A DNA stretch of 34,550 nucleotides from Chloroflexi bacterium 13_1_40CM_65_17. Lineage in GTDB: Bacteria; Chloroflexota; Dormibacteria; Dormibacterales; Dormibacteraceae. The stretch is taken from positions 1-34,550 of the forward strand of contig MNES01000007.1 of assembly GCA_001917815.1 (NCBI GenBank), written 5' to 3'. Both the position numbers and the translations under genes were made by a program. Under the pieces are notes generated by a model, which worked only from the letters and a program-made list of their open reading frames with translations, had not been told where the DNA came from and did no database searches. Shown piece by piece: positions 7,132 through 13,941 of this stretch (position 1 is its first letter; each line of letters starts with the position of its first letter).

Positions 7132-7428
7132 TCAGCCGCCGGCGATCGCCCCGATGATCAAATAGGGTTCCTTGCCAGACACCACCTCATCAGGCAGTGG
7201 TGCCTCCGGTGAGGCGTCGGACAGGTCCTCTGCGCAGGCGTAGAACCTCAGCATCGGCCGGCGCCTCTTCGTGGTCGTGTCGCGAATCGTGCCCCGCAGC
7301 GCGGGATGACTCGCCTCCAGCGCATCGAGGACTGACATCTGGGTGACCGGAGCGCTGACCTCGAGGTCGACGACGCGACCCACCCCGGCCAGGGTTTGCA
7401 GGTGCGCGGGCAGGACTACGTGGATCAT
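7132..7428 (-). CDS. MoaD/ThiS-like ubiquitin-fold sulfur-carrier protein
   Basis: This 98-residue protein has a beta-grasp pattern: N-terminal strand [13 protein letters not shown], a helix ([18 protein letters not shown]), a strand [10 protein letters not shown] and a C-terminal [11 protein letters not shown]. The terminal Gly-Gly and the preceding IIGAIA match the PAxxGG end of MoaD/ThiS carriers, which is adenylated and then thiocarboxylated by an E1-like enzyme (family knowledge). No E1 or MoaE gene is in the window. It lies between a BNR propeller gene and yjbQ with 7 bp gaps on each side, so the three are almost certainly one transcript. A role in thiamine or another sulfur-containing cofactor is suggested only by the YjbQ neighbour. 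Confidence 0.82.
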   Translation of the reverse strand: MIHVVLPAHLQTLAGVGRVVDLEVSAPVTQMSVLDALEASHPALRGTIRDTTTKRRRPMLRFYACAEDLSDASPEAPLPDEVVSGKEPYLIIGAIAGG

Positions 7429-7435
7429 TGCGGGT

Positions 7436-8551
7436 TCACTTCAGGGTCTGGACTTCGACCGACAGCACGCCCGGCAGGTCACGGACGATCGGATTCCAGC
7501 TGTCGCCCGCGTCCGCCGACGCATAAACCTGGCCGCCGCTGGTGCCGAAGTACACGCCGCATGGATCGAGCGCATCGACCGCCATCGCGTCGCGCAGCAC
7601 GTTGACGTAGCAGTTCTCTTGCGGAAGTCCCTTGGTCAGCGCCTCCCATTCGTCACCGCCGGTCCTGCTGCGGTAAACCCGGAGCTTGCCGTCGGGCACG
7701 AAATGGTGGGAGTCGCTCTTGATGGGGATGACGTAGACGGTGTCGGGCTCGTTGGCGTGGACGTCGACCACAAAGCCGAAGTCGCTCGGCAGGTTGCCGC
7801 TGATCTCGCGCCATGACTCGGCGGCGTTGTCCGTGCGCATCACGTCCCAGTGCTTCTGCATGAACAGGACATTCGGGCGAGACGGATGCATCGCGATGCG
7901 ATGGACGCAGTGGCCGACCTCGGCGTCCTGGTCGGGCATCGTGTTGGAGCGCAATCCCTTGTTCGCCGGCCGCCATGTCTTGCCGGCGTCGTCGGTCCGG
8001 AAGACGCCCGCTGACGAGATGGCGATGAACATTCGCTCGGCGTTGGTCGGATCGATCAGGATCGTGTGCAGACAGAGGCCCCCGGCGCCCGGCGCCCACG
8101 TTGATGCTGTTTCGTGCGTGCGAAGGCCGGGAAGTTCAGCCCACGTCTGACCGGCATCGGTCGACTTGAAAAGCGCCGCGTCCTCGACGCCGGCGTAAAC
8201 GGTGTCGGGATCGTCAAGGGACGGTTCGAGGTGCCAGACTCGCTTGAACTCCCACGGATGCGGCGAGCCGTCGTACCAGACGTGCGGACCGGGCGTGCCC
8301 TCGTAGGCGAACTGGTTGCCTGCGGCCTCCCAGGTCTCGCCGCCGTCGTTCGACCGCTGCAGCACCTGGCCGAACCAGCCGGTCGATTGCGATGCGTACA
8401 GGCGGTCGGGGTTCGCCGGTGACCCTTTCACGTGATAGATCTCCCAGCCCTCGAAGTTTGGGCCGTCCACCTTCCACTGCTTCCGGCTCGCATCCGAACT
8501 CAACACGAATGCACCCTTGCGCGTGCCTACGAGTACCCGTACTTTGCTCAT
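7436..8551 (-). CDS. BNR/Asp-box beta-propeller protein (sialidase-like fold, no sialidase assignment)
   Basis: This 371-residue protein is made of repeated blades with Asp-box motifs (SxDxGxTW): SNDGGETW 67-74, STDAGQTW 130-137, TDDAGKTW 186-193, then TDNAAESW and SADAGDSW 345-352. The N-terminus [18 protein letters not shown] is also a blade strand. No signal peptide or membrane segment is present, so it appears cytoplasmic, unlike secreted sialidases. The sialidase Arg triad and RIP motif are not evident, so glycosidase activity should not be assumed. It is the first gene of an operon with MoaD-like and YjbQ proteins. The ATG at 8551 has a clear ribosome binding site (TAGGAG). Confidence 0.85.
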   Translation of the reverse strand: MSKVRVLVGTRKGAFVLSSDASRKQWKVDGPNFEGWEIYHVKGSPANPDRLYASQSTGWFGQVLQRSNDGGETWEAAGNQFAYEGTPGPHVWYDGSPHPWEFKRVWHLEPSLDDPDTVYAGVEDAALFKSTDAGQTWAELPGLRTHETASTWAPGAGGLCLHTILIDPTNAERMFIAISSAGVFRTDDAGKTWRPANKGLRSNTMPDQDAEVGHCVHRIAMHPSRPNVLFMQKHWDVMRTDNAAESWREISGNLPSDFGFVVDVHANEPDTVYVIPIKSDSHHFVPDGKLRVYRSRTGGDEWEALTKGLPQENCYVNVLRDAMAVDALDPCGVYFGTSGGQVYASADAGDSWNPIVRDLPGVLSVEVQTLK

Positions 8552-8626
8552 GCGTCACTCCTACCAGCCGGCATGGCCTGAATCACCGCATCGGACTCCC
8601 AGGTGTCCTTCAACTGTTCAGACTGA

Positions 8627-8651
8627 GCACCGACGGAAAACTAATCGGTGC
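8627..8651. repeat. Inverted repeat GCACCGA-N11-TCGGTGC
   Basis: A 7 bp perfect stem with an 11 nt A-rich loop lies between the end of the MDR oxidoreductase gene (8662) and the start of the BNR operon (8551), both minus strand. It has no following T-run. It could be an operator for the operon or a read-through-limiting hairpin. Confidence 0.4.
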
Positions 8652-8661
8652 CGGTAAAAGG

Positions 8662-9702
8662 TTAGTCCGTTGCCGCGGCTGGCACGGTGATGACGACCTT
8701 CCCTTTCACTTGTCCCTTCTCCAGATACCGGATGGCTTCTGGAACCTCTGAGAGCGAGTATGTCCGGTCGACGACCGGTGAAAGCCTGCCGGACTCGATG
8801 AGCTCCTTGAGGGTGTCGAGATCTTCGTGGTTCTGGGTGCCGATGAACGTACCCAGCTTCTGGCCGACCCACGGGGACAGCGTCATCGCCCGGAGCTGAC
8901 GATCAATGCCGCCGAACCAGCGTCCGCCTCCTTCTCCTCCGACGATGACGAGGGTTCCCTTTGGGGTGAGGACGCGGCGCAGGCTTGCCACGCTCGAGTT
9001 TCCGCCGATGTCAAGGATGAGGTCGTAGCGCTGGTCCGCCTCGGCGAAGTTCTCGCGCGAGTAGTCGATGACGTGATCCGCGCCGATGGAGCGGACCATG
9101 TTCACCTTCGCGGTGCTGCACACGCCGGTCACCCGCGCGCCGAACGCCTTGGCGATCTGCACGGCAAACGTGCCGACCCCGCCCGACGCACCGATGATCA
9201 ACACCTCCTGGCCGGGCTCGACGCGTCCGTGATCGCGCACGGCCTGCAGGGCGGTGGAGCCGGAGACGCCGACGGCGGCTGCCTGCTCGAAGGTGAGGTT
9301 CTGTGGTTTGAGCGCGAGCTTGTCCTCGCGCGCGGTCGCGTATTCGGCGAAAGAGCCAGTGCCGACACCGAACACCTCATCGCCAGCCTGGAACCTGGTC
9401 ACGTTCGTGCCTACCGCCGCCACGATCCCCGCGAGGTCCATCCCCAACGCGGGGTTCTTTGGCGCGCGGAGTCCATAGCCCGCGATGCGAATCAGGTAGG
9501 GCTGGCCCGCCATGACATGCCACACGCCACGATCCACGCCGGCGGCGTGAACGCGAACCAACACCTCGCCATCGTTGACCACCGGCCTGGCGACCTCCTC
9601 GAGCTGGAGGACATCTGTTGAGCCGTATCGGTCTCGTACAACGGCCTTCATGCTGCCGGCGAGATCGAGAGAACGAGTCTTCGTCGAGATCATGGTGTTC
9701 AC
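8662..9702 (-). CDS. NAD(P)-dependent medium-chain oxidoreductase (quinone-reductase/enoyl-reductase type)
   Basis: This 346-residue MDR protein has a GroES-like domain (about residues 18-145), then a Rossmann domain with IIGASGGVGTFAVQ at 170-183, the pattern of zinc-free quinone oxidoreductases. The catalytic and structural zinc cysteines of alcohol dehydrogenases are absent. It would reduce a quinone, enone or similar electrophile with NADPH in the cytoplasm; the substrate is unknown. The annotated start is ATG 9702, but ATG at residue 18 (MKAVVRDRYG) matches the usual family start. It is divergent from a TetR gene, with palindromic operators between them, so it is probably induced by a compound that TetR senses. 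Confidence 0.9.
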   Translation of the reverse strand: MNTMISTKTRSLDLAGSMKAVVRDRYGSTDVLQLEEVARPVVNDGEVLVRVHAAGVDRGVWHVMAGQPYLIRIAGYGLRAPKNPALGMDLAGIVAAVGTNVTRFQAGDEVFGVGTGSFAEYATAREDKLALKPQNLTFEQAAAVGVSGSTALQAVRDHGRVEPGQEVLIIGASGGVGTFAVQIAKAFGARVTGVCSTAKVNMVRSIGADHVIDYSRENFAEADQRYDLILDIGGNSSVASLRRVLTPKGTLVIVGGEGGGRWFGGIDRQLRAMTLSPWVGQKLGTFIGTQNHEDLDTLKELIESGRLSPVVDRTYSLSEVPEAIRYLEKGQVKGKVVITVPAAATD

Positions 9703-9718
9703 CCTTCCTTTGCTAAGC

Positions 9719-9747
9719 GCTTACGGCGTAAGCTTATGTCGTAAGCT
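9719..9747. promoter_or_regulatory. Two abutting inverted repeats in the MDR/TetR divergent promoter (TetR operator)
   Basis: GCTTAC-GGC-GTAAGC (9719-9733) and AGCTTA-TGTCG-TAAGCT (9731-9747) overlap by three bases and carry the same half-site, CTTA/TAAG. A further CTTAC-like half-site is present near 9758-9763. The pair sits midway between two divergent starts, the usual place for a TetR operator bound by two dimers. A TTGACA -35 hexamer for the leftward oxidoreductase gene is at 9767-9772 (minus strand), so occupancy would cover the promoter. Binding by the adjacent TetR is inferred. Confidence 0.7.
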
Positions 9748-9781
9748 AGCACGTACACTGTAAGTCTGTCAATAGGGGTAC

Positions 9782-10459
9782 ATGCAGATGGTCACAACCG
9801 AGAAGCGGCACCAGGAGTCCCGGACACCCTTGAGCAGGGAACGGGTGCTCCGAGCGGCTATCAAACTCGCCGATCGGGACGGCATCGACTCGCTCAGCAT
9901 GCGGAGGCTCGGCCAGGAGGTCGGGGTCGAGGCGATGTCCCTCTACAACCATGTACGGAACAAGGAGGACATCCTGAATGGCATGGTCGACGTCGTCTTC
10001 GGCGAGATCGATCTGCCGTCCGGTGATGTGGACTGGTCGGCGGCCATGCGCGAGCGGGCGATTTCAGCCCGCAAGGCTCTCCTGCGGCATCCCTGGGCAG
10101 TCGGCCTGATGGAGTCGCGGCGTCAACCGGGTGCCGCGACACTGAAGCATCACGACGCGGTGCTTCGCAGTCTTCGGGGTGCCGGCTTCTCGGTCGAGGC
10201 GGCCGCCCACGCATACTCGGTCCTGGACAGTTACATCTACGGATTCACGCTGAACGAGCTGACCTTGCCGTTCGACCCGTCGGATGTCGCCGAGGTGGCA
10301 GGGAACATGGTTCGGGAGTTCCGCCCCGACCAGTACCCCTACCTCGCTGAGATTGCCATCGAGCATGCCATGAAGCCCGGCTACGCCTATGGAAACGAAT
10401 TCGAGTTCGGACTCGACCTCATCCTCGAGGGCCTCAAGAGGGTGAGGGACTTGGCATAG
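9782..10459 (+). CDS. TetR-family regulator with TetR-type C-terminal domain
   Basis: This 225-residue protein has an N-terminal TetR helix-turn-helix (about residues 18-65: LSRERVLRAAIKLADRDGID, MRRLGQEVGVEAMSLYNHVR) and a C-terminal ligand domain like that of tetracycline-repressor relatives (YSVLDSYIYGFTLNE). It is expected to repress the divergent oxidoreductase gene and itself through the palindromes at 9719-9747 and to release DNA when a hydrophobic ligand binds (family inference). The ATG at 9782 has an AGGGG ribosome binding site 5 nt upstream. Confidence 0.92.
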   Translation: MQMVTTEKRHQESRTPLSRERVLRAAIKLADRDGIDSLSMRRLGQEVGVEAMSLYNHVRNKEDILNGMVDVVFGEIDLPSGDVDWSAAMRERAISARKALLRHPWAVGLMESRRQPGAATLKHHDAVLRSLRGAGFSVEAAAHAYSVLDSYIYGFTLNELTLPFDPSDVAEVAGNMVREFRPDQYPYLAEIAIEHAMKPGYAYGNEFEFGLDLILEGLKRVRDLA

Positions 10460-10490
10460 TGCCGTTTGGCACCAGGCGGCGAAATTGGAG

Positions 10491-10570
10491 TGGGCCGGGA
10501 GGGATTTGAACCCCCACAGCTTTCGCGGGTGGTTTACAGCCACTTGAGCTCGCCAATGCCCAGCCGACCC
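10491..10570 (-). tRNA. tRNA-Tyr (anticodon GTA)
   Basis: Reading leftward, acceptor arms GGGTCGG and CCGGCCC pair (one G-T), the D arm is GGGC/GCTC, the anticodon loop CTGTAAA gives GTA, and the T arm is GGGGG-TTCAAAT-CCCTC. The extra arm is of the long class, as in bacterial tRNA-Tyr, though short. The discriminator is A and CCA is not encoded. Two features are odd: position 8 reads C where T is nearly invariant, and the closing pair of the anticodon stem is A-C. A TACCAT -10-like box (10604-10599) and a small CCGCC-GAA-GGCGG hairpin (10579-10591) lie just upstream. Confidence 0.8.
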
Positions 10571-10631
10571 ACCTCGAGCCGCCGAAGGCGGTGAGGGTAT
10601 GGTACCCGTCCGGGTTCAGCGCCCGGGCCCA

Positions 10632-10637
10632 TAGAAT
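10632..10637 (+). promoter_or_regulatory. Candidate -10 box (TAGAAT) for a leaderless transcript
   Basis: TAGAAT matches the TATAAT consensus at five of six bases and ends 6 nt before the GTG start of the MFS gene. No ribosome binding site is present. This suggests the mRNA begins at the start codon; the -35 region is weak. Confidence 0.45.
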
Positions 10638-10643
10638 GGCGCC

Positions 10644-11942
10644 GTGACGCGTGGCTATGCCCGCTACGTCCTTGCGGTCATGGTCGGCATCAACTTCCTC
10701 AATTACGTGGATCGCTGGGTCGCTGCGGCCGCGGCGCCGTTGATTCAGAAAGAGTTTCACATCGACGACGCGCAGGTCGGGCTCCTCGGCACGGCTTTCC
10801 TGCTCGTGTACGCGGTCGCCGCGCTCCCATTCGGCTACTGGGGCGATCGCGGAGTCCGCCGCACGATAATCGGCGTCGGGGTCACGATCTGGAGCGTCGC
10901 GACCCTCTTTTCCGGACTCGCCGCCAACTACGTCCAGCTCTTCCTCAGCCGCGCGGTCGTCGGCATCGGAGAGGCGAGCTATTACCCGGCGGGCACATCG
11001 CTCGTCTCGGACTACTTTCCAAAGGAAGAACGCGGCCGGGTGATGTCGATCTGGGGCGCCGGCAGCGCGATCGGCATCGCTGTCGGCTATGCCGGCGGCG
11101 GTGTCGTAGCCGACCATCTCGGCTGGCGCAGCGCTTTCTATTTCGCGGCCGTGCCCGGCCTCCTGTTCGCCTTCCTCGCCTTCACCCTGCGTGAGCCTTT
11201 GCGCGGAAGCATGGAGAAGTTGGGAATGGCCGTGAAAAGAACCACGGACGCCACCGCGCGCACGTTCATCAACCTCATGCGCATCCCGACGCTGCGAGCA
11301 TCGATCCTTGCCCAGACGGTTCTCTATTTCGTCCTCGCCTCCAACGCCTTCTGGCTGCCGACCGTCCTGCACCGCCGGTTCGACATGTCCGTCAGCGGCG
11401 CCGGGCTGCTCGCCGGCGTCGTCCTCGTCGTGGGCGGGCTCATCGGTACGCTTGCCGGCGGCTGGATCGCGGATCGTCGCGCGAAGACGAGTCCCGCGGC
11501 CCACCTCGAGGTCGGAATCGCCGGCTTTCTGATCGGCGCGGTGTTCATCACTATCGCTCTCATCGCGCCGCTCAACGTCGGGCCTGTCCCGGTCTTCGTG
11601 CCGGCTTTCCTGATCACGGTCATCGCCCTTTACCTACATGCGGGCCCGTTCACCGCCGTCTCGCAGAACGTCGTCTCACCTGCGCTGCGCGCCAGCTGCG
11701 TGACCCTGCTTCTGTTCGTCTCGCACGTATTCGGCGACTCGCATTCGACCTTTGACGTGGGATGGATCTCTGACCACGTCCACAGCCTTCAGCTCGCTCT
11801 GCTGATCACCTCCCCGACGCTGCTGATCGTGGCGGCGATCATAGCTGCGACGGGTCTCCGCTCGGTCAAGCCGGACACCGAGCGCATGGAAGCACAATGG
11901 GCGGCACGAGCAAACGAACCGCAACCGGCGGGCCTCGGTTAG
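10644..11942 (+). CDS. MFS transporter, Spinster-like/sugar-phosphate-type subfamily
   Basis: This 432-residue major-facilitator protein has about twelve membrane segments. Helix 1 carries INFLNYVDRW, typical of Spinster-like and ACS/anion-symporter MFS proteins. The loop 2-3 motif is GYWGDRGVRRTIIGVG, and helix 4-5 contains SRAVVGIGEASYYPAGTSLVSDYFP followed by ERGRVMSIWGAGSAIG. The C-terminal half is well formed. It would move an organic anion, lipid or other small molecule across the cytoplasmic membrane; the substrate cannot be assigned. The GTG at 10644 is the start, because the nearby ATG runs into TGA after three codons. It converges on the CHAP gene with a 4 bp overlap. Confidence 0.9.
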   Translation: MTRGYARYVLAVMVGINFLNYVDRWVAAAAAPLIQKEFHIDDAQVGLLGTAFLLVYAVAALPFGYWGDRGVRRTIIGVGVTIWSVATLFSGLAANYVQLFLSRAVVGIGEASYYPAGTSLVSDYFPKEERGRVMSIWGAGSAIGIAVGYAGGGVVADHLGWRSAFYFAAVPGLLFAFLAFTLREPLRGSMEKLGMAVKRTTDATARTFINLMRIPTLRASILAQTVLYFVLASNAFWLPTVLHRRFDMSVSGAGLLAGVVLVVGGLIGTLAGGWIADRRAKTSPAAHLEVGIAGFLIGAVFITIALIAPLNVGPVPVFVPAFLITVIALYLHAGPFTAVSQNVVSPALRASCVTLLLFVSHVFGDSHSTFDVGWISDHVHSLQLALLITSPTLLIVAAIIAATGLRSVKPDTERMEAQWAARANEPQPAGLG

Positions 11943-12895
11943 TAGATAAACCCCACGAGGCGCTGGCCGAGCTGGCCGGGCTTGATCGTGCGCTGGTCGA
12001 TCACGTCGAACGCGACCCAGTTCATCTCAGTCACCACCCACGACCCGTCCGCATTGACCGACTCGACGTAGGCCACGTGGCCGGCCCAGCTCTCCCACGT
12101 GACCATGATCGCGCCCGGCCTTGGGGTTGGGCCCACGGCATAGCCTTGCGCCGCCGCGTTCTGGTACCAGAAGCCCGCATCGCCCCGCCACGTCACGTTG
12201 CGCTTGGTGGCGACGTAGTACGTACACCAGCCGACCGGGAAACCATTCGCCGTGTATGGGCCCAGGCAGCAGCCGAGCACCTTGACCGGGAACCCGCCGC
12301 CGGAGCCTGAACGCATCAGCAGCTGGTACAGCGCCGGCGGCGGCGGGAACGCGCCGCCCACGCCGTTCGGGATCACCAGGTCCGTACCAACCACCAGCTG
12401 CGTGCTGCGAAGCCGGTTGAAGTCGTAGATCGCCTGCGGGTCGACCTGGTACTTGTTCGCGAGAGCGTCGAGCGTATCGCTCGCCTTGACGCTGACGACG
12501 ACGCCCGGCACCGGCGGGATCACGATCTGGTCGCCGGTGGCGACCGCGTCATTGGAGTACAAGTTCGTGTTCGACCAGCGGATCTGGGCGACCGTCACGC
12601 CGAACTTGGCCGCGATCGAGGTCAGGTTCTCGCCAGGGCTCACCGTGTAGCCGAACGCCTTGTGGCTGACCGGCGCCGACGTTGGGATCGCGACCGGCTT
12701 GATGATCGTGCTGTAGCGACCGAGGGACACGTCTCCGGCAGTTCCGCCCTCACCGGCCATGACCGCCTCGGCGTTCACGGTTCCGAGTCGAGAGGTCAAG
12801 TAAGCGGGGACATGGCGGTCCATCGATGCGTAGGACGAGATGGCCACAGCTATCGCAAGCACGACAGCATGTGTCAGATATCGATTGACTCGCAA
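11939..12895 (-). CDS. Secreted or membrane-anchored cell-wall hydrolase with two LysM domains and a CHAP domain
   Basis: This 318-residue protein has an N-terminal hydrophobic segment (residues 7-24, signal or anchor), LysM repeat 1 at about 81-127 (YTVSPGENLTSIAAKFGVTV), LysM repeat 2 at 133-176 and a C-terminal CHAP domain. The CHAP catalytic residues visible are C224 (GWCTYYVA) and H273 (GHVAYVE), with an acidic/amide third residue near EMNW (290-293). LysM would hold it on peptidoglycan; CHAP would cut peptide stems or crossbridges during growth or division. The start is TTG at 12895, 8 nt after an AGGGG site. A long leader region with hairpins (12896-13203) precedes it. Confidence 0.9.
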   Translation of the reverse strand: MRVNRYLTHAVVLAIAVAISSYASMDRHVPAYLTSRLGTVNAEAVMAGEGGTAGDVSLGRYSTIIKPVAIPTSAPVSHKAFGYTVSPGENLTSIAAKFGVTVAQIRWSNTNLYSNDAVATGDQIVIPPVPGVVVSVKASDTLDALANKYQVDPQAIYDFNRLRSTQLVVGTDLVIPNGVGGAFPPPPALYQLLMRSGSGGGFPVKVLGCCLGPYTANGFPVGWCTYYVATKRNVTWRGDAGFWYQNAAAQGYAVGPTPRPGAIMVTWESWAGHVAYVESVNADGSWVVTEMNWVAFDVIDQRTIKPGQLGQRLVGFIY

Positions 12896-13203
12896 ATGTC
12901 TACCCCTAAACGTTGCGATAGATTTGAACCAGCCCGCGGGCGCGACCGGGTCCCCAGAGAACGGCGGTCACCGTAACAGACGCCCGGCAAGGCCGTCAAC
13001 GGGTGAGATTCAAGGCTCAGCCGTTCGAACGCAAGTTCACCCACTCGTGCTGAACTCAGCTCAAGTTTGGGTGTGGCGTGCTTTTTGGCGCCCAGGCGAA
13101 CGAAAGTTCGCACGGCCAAAGCGGACCGCCGCTTCGAAAGCAAGCTGAAACGCAGCTTCACACGTGGCTCAACGCTCGAGCCCTCGGCAAGCTTGCCGGT
13201 CCC
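12896..13203 (-). promoter_or_regulatory. 308 bp non-coding region upstream of the CHAP gene; possible structured leader
   Basis: No gene fits here. On the minus strand the CHAP-proximal part contains GGGGACCC (12948-12955), then TTCAAATC, then TTTAGGGGTA just before the start codon. This order loosely resembles the core of the cyclic-di-AMP (ydaO-type) riboswitch, which often controls LysM/CHAP-type wall hydrolases. The match is partial: the hairpin expected between the last two motifs is weak, and the start codon is very close. The distal part holds a cluster of small palindromes, listed separately. Confidence 0.25.
13022..13198. repeat. Cluster of six short inverted repeats and a degenerate direct repeat
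   Basis: Within 177 bp there are CGTTCGAACG (13022-13031), GCTG-AACT-CAGC (13049-13060), GCGAAC-GAAA-GTTCGC (13096-13111), AAGCGG-ACCG-CCGCTT (13119-13134), AAGCTG-AAACG-CAGCTT (13142-13158) and CGGCAAGCTTGCCG (13185-13198). In addition, TTCGAACGCAAG at 13024 recurs as TTCGAAAGCAAG at 13133 (11 of 12), each followed by TTCAC. No coding frame explains this. The last palindrome may end transcripts of the SDR gene stopping at 13204. Confidence 0.6.
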
Positions 13204-13941
13204 CTAAGGCCCTCCGCGCGCGTAGATCGTCTGCCCTGACACGAAACCCGACTCGTCGCTGCACAGGAACGCAATCACGCTGGCGATGTCCTCCGGCTGG
13301 CCGATGCGCCGGAGCGCGATCTGCGAGGCGGCGCCCAGCTTGAAGGTCTCGAAGTCGACACCCATGCGCTCGGCGGTGGCGCGCGTCATGCGCGTCTCCA
13401 CGAATCCGGGCGCCACGGTATTGACGTTGACGTTGAACGGACCCAGCTCGATCGCGAGCGTGCGAGCCATCCCCTGCAGGCCCGCCTTCGCGGTCGAGTA
13501 GTTTGTCTGGCCCCGGTTGCCCAGCGCGGAGGTCGAGGACAGGAAGACCATCTTTCCGTACTTCTGCTCGACCATGTGCTTCTGCGCCGCTCGAGCGCAG
13601 TAGAACGTGCCTTTCAGGTGCGTGTCGATCACCAGGTCCCAGTCTTCGTCGGTCATCTTGAACAGCAGGTTGTCGCGGATGATCCCGGCACAGGTGACCA
13701 GCACGTCGAGCCTGCCGAACTCCTTCAACGTGAGCTCGATCATCGATTCAACCTGCGACCGATCGCTGACATCGCAGGCAACGGCGAGACCGCCGATGGC
13801 ATCCGCGACCTCTCGGGCGGGCCCATCGTCGAGGTCCGACACGGCGACGCGAGCGCCTTCGGCGGCAAGCAACCGCGCGCTGGCTGCGCCGATTCCACGG
13901 CCGCCGCCGGTGACAAGCGCCACCCGATCCTTGAATCTCAT
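13204..13941 (-). CDS. Short-chain dehydrogenase/reductase, FabG-like
   Basis: This 245-residue classical SDR has the cofactor loop TGGGRGIG (11-18), NAG-equivalent CAG (84-86) and the catalytic set S136, Y148 and K152 (NYSTAK). Asp36 after the second strand (AVSDLDD) favours NAD(H) over NADP(H) by known SDR rules. It would oxidise or reduce a hydroxy/keto group; the overall shape is that of 3-oxoacyl-ACP-reductase-like enzymes, but no fatty-acid genes are nearby. Its ATG overlaps the stop of the gamma-glutamyltransferase gene by 4 bp (ATGA), so the two are translationally coupled. The longer open frame upstream is a shadow of that gene. Confidence 0.9.
   Translation of the reverse strand: MRFKDRVALVTGGGRGIGAASARLLAAEGARVAVSDLDDGPAREVADAIGGLAVACDVSDRSQVESMIELTLKEFGRLDVLVTCAGIIRDNLLFKMTDEDWDLVIDTHLKGTFYCARAAQKHMVEQKYGKMVFLSSTSALGNRGQTNYSTAKAGLQGMARTLAIELGPFNVNVNTVAPGFVETRMTRATAERMGVDFETFKLGAASQIALRRIGQPEDIASVIAFLCSDESGFVSGQTIYARGGP

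Noticed and set aside
10434-11504. Long antisense open frame across the MFS gene (356 codons)
   Set aside because: Highly charged, low-complexity antisense shadow of a GC-rich coding gene; it even crosses tRNA-Tyr.
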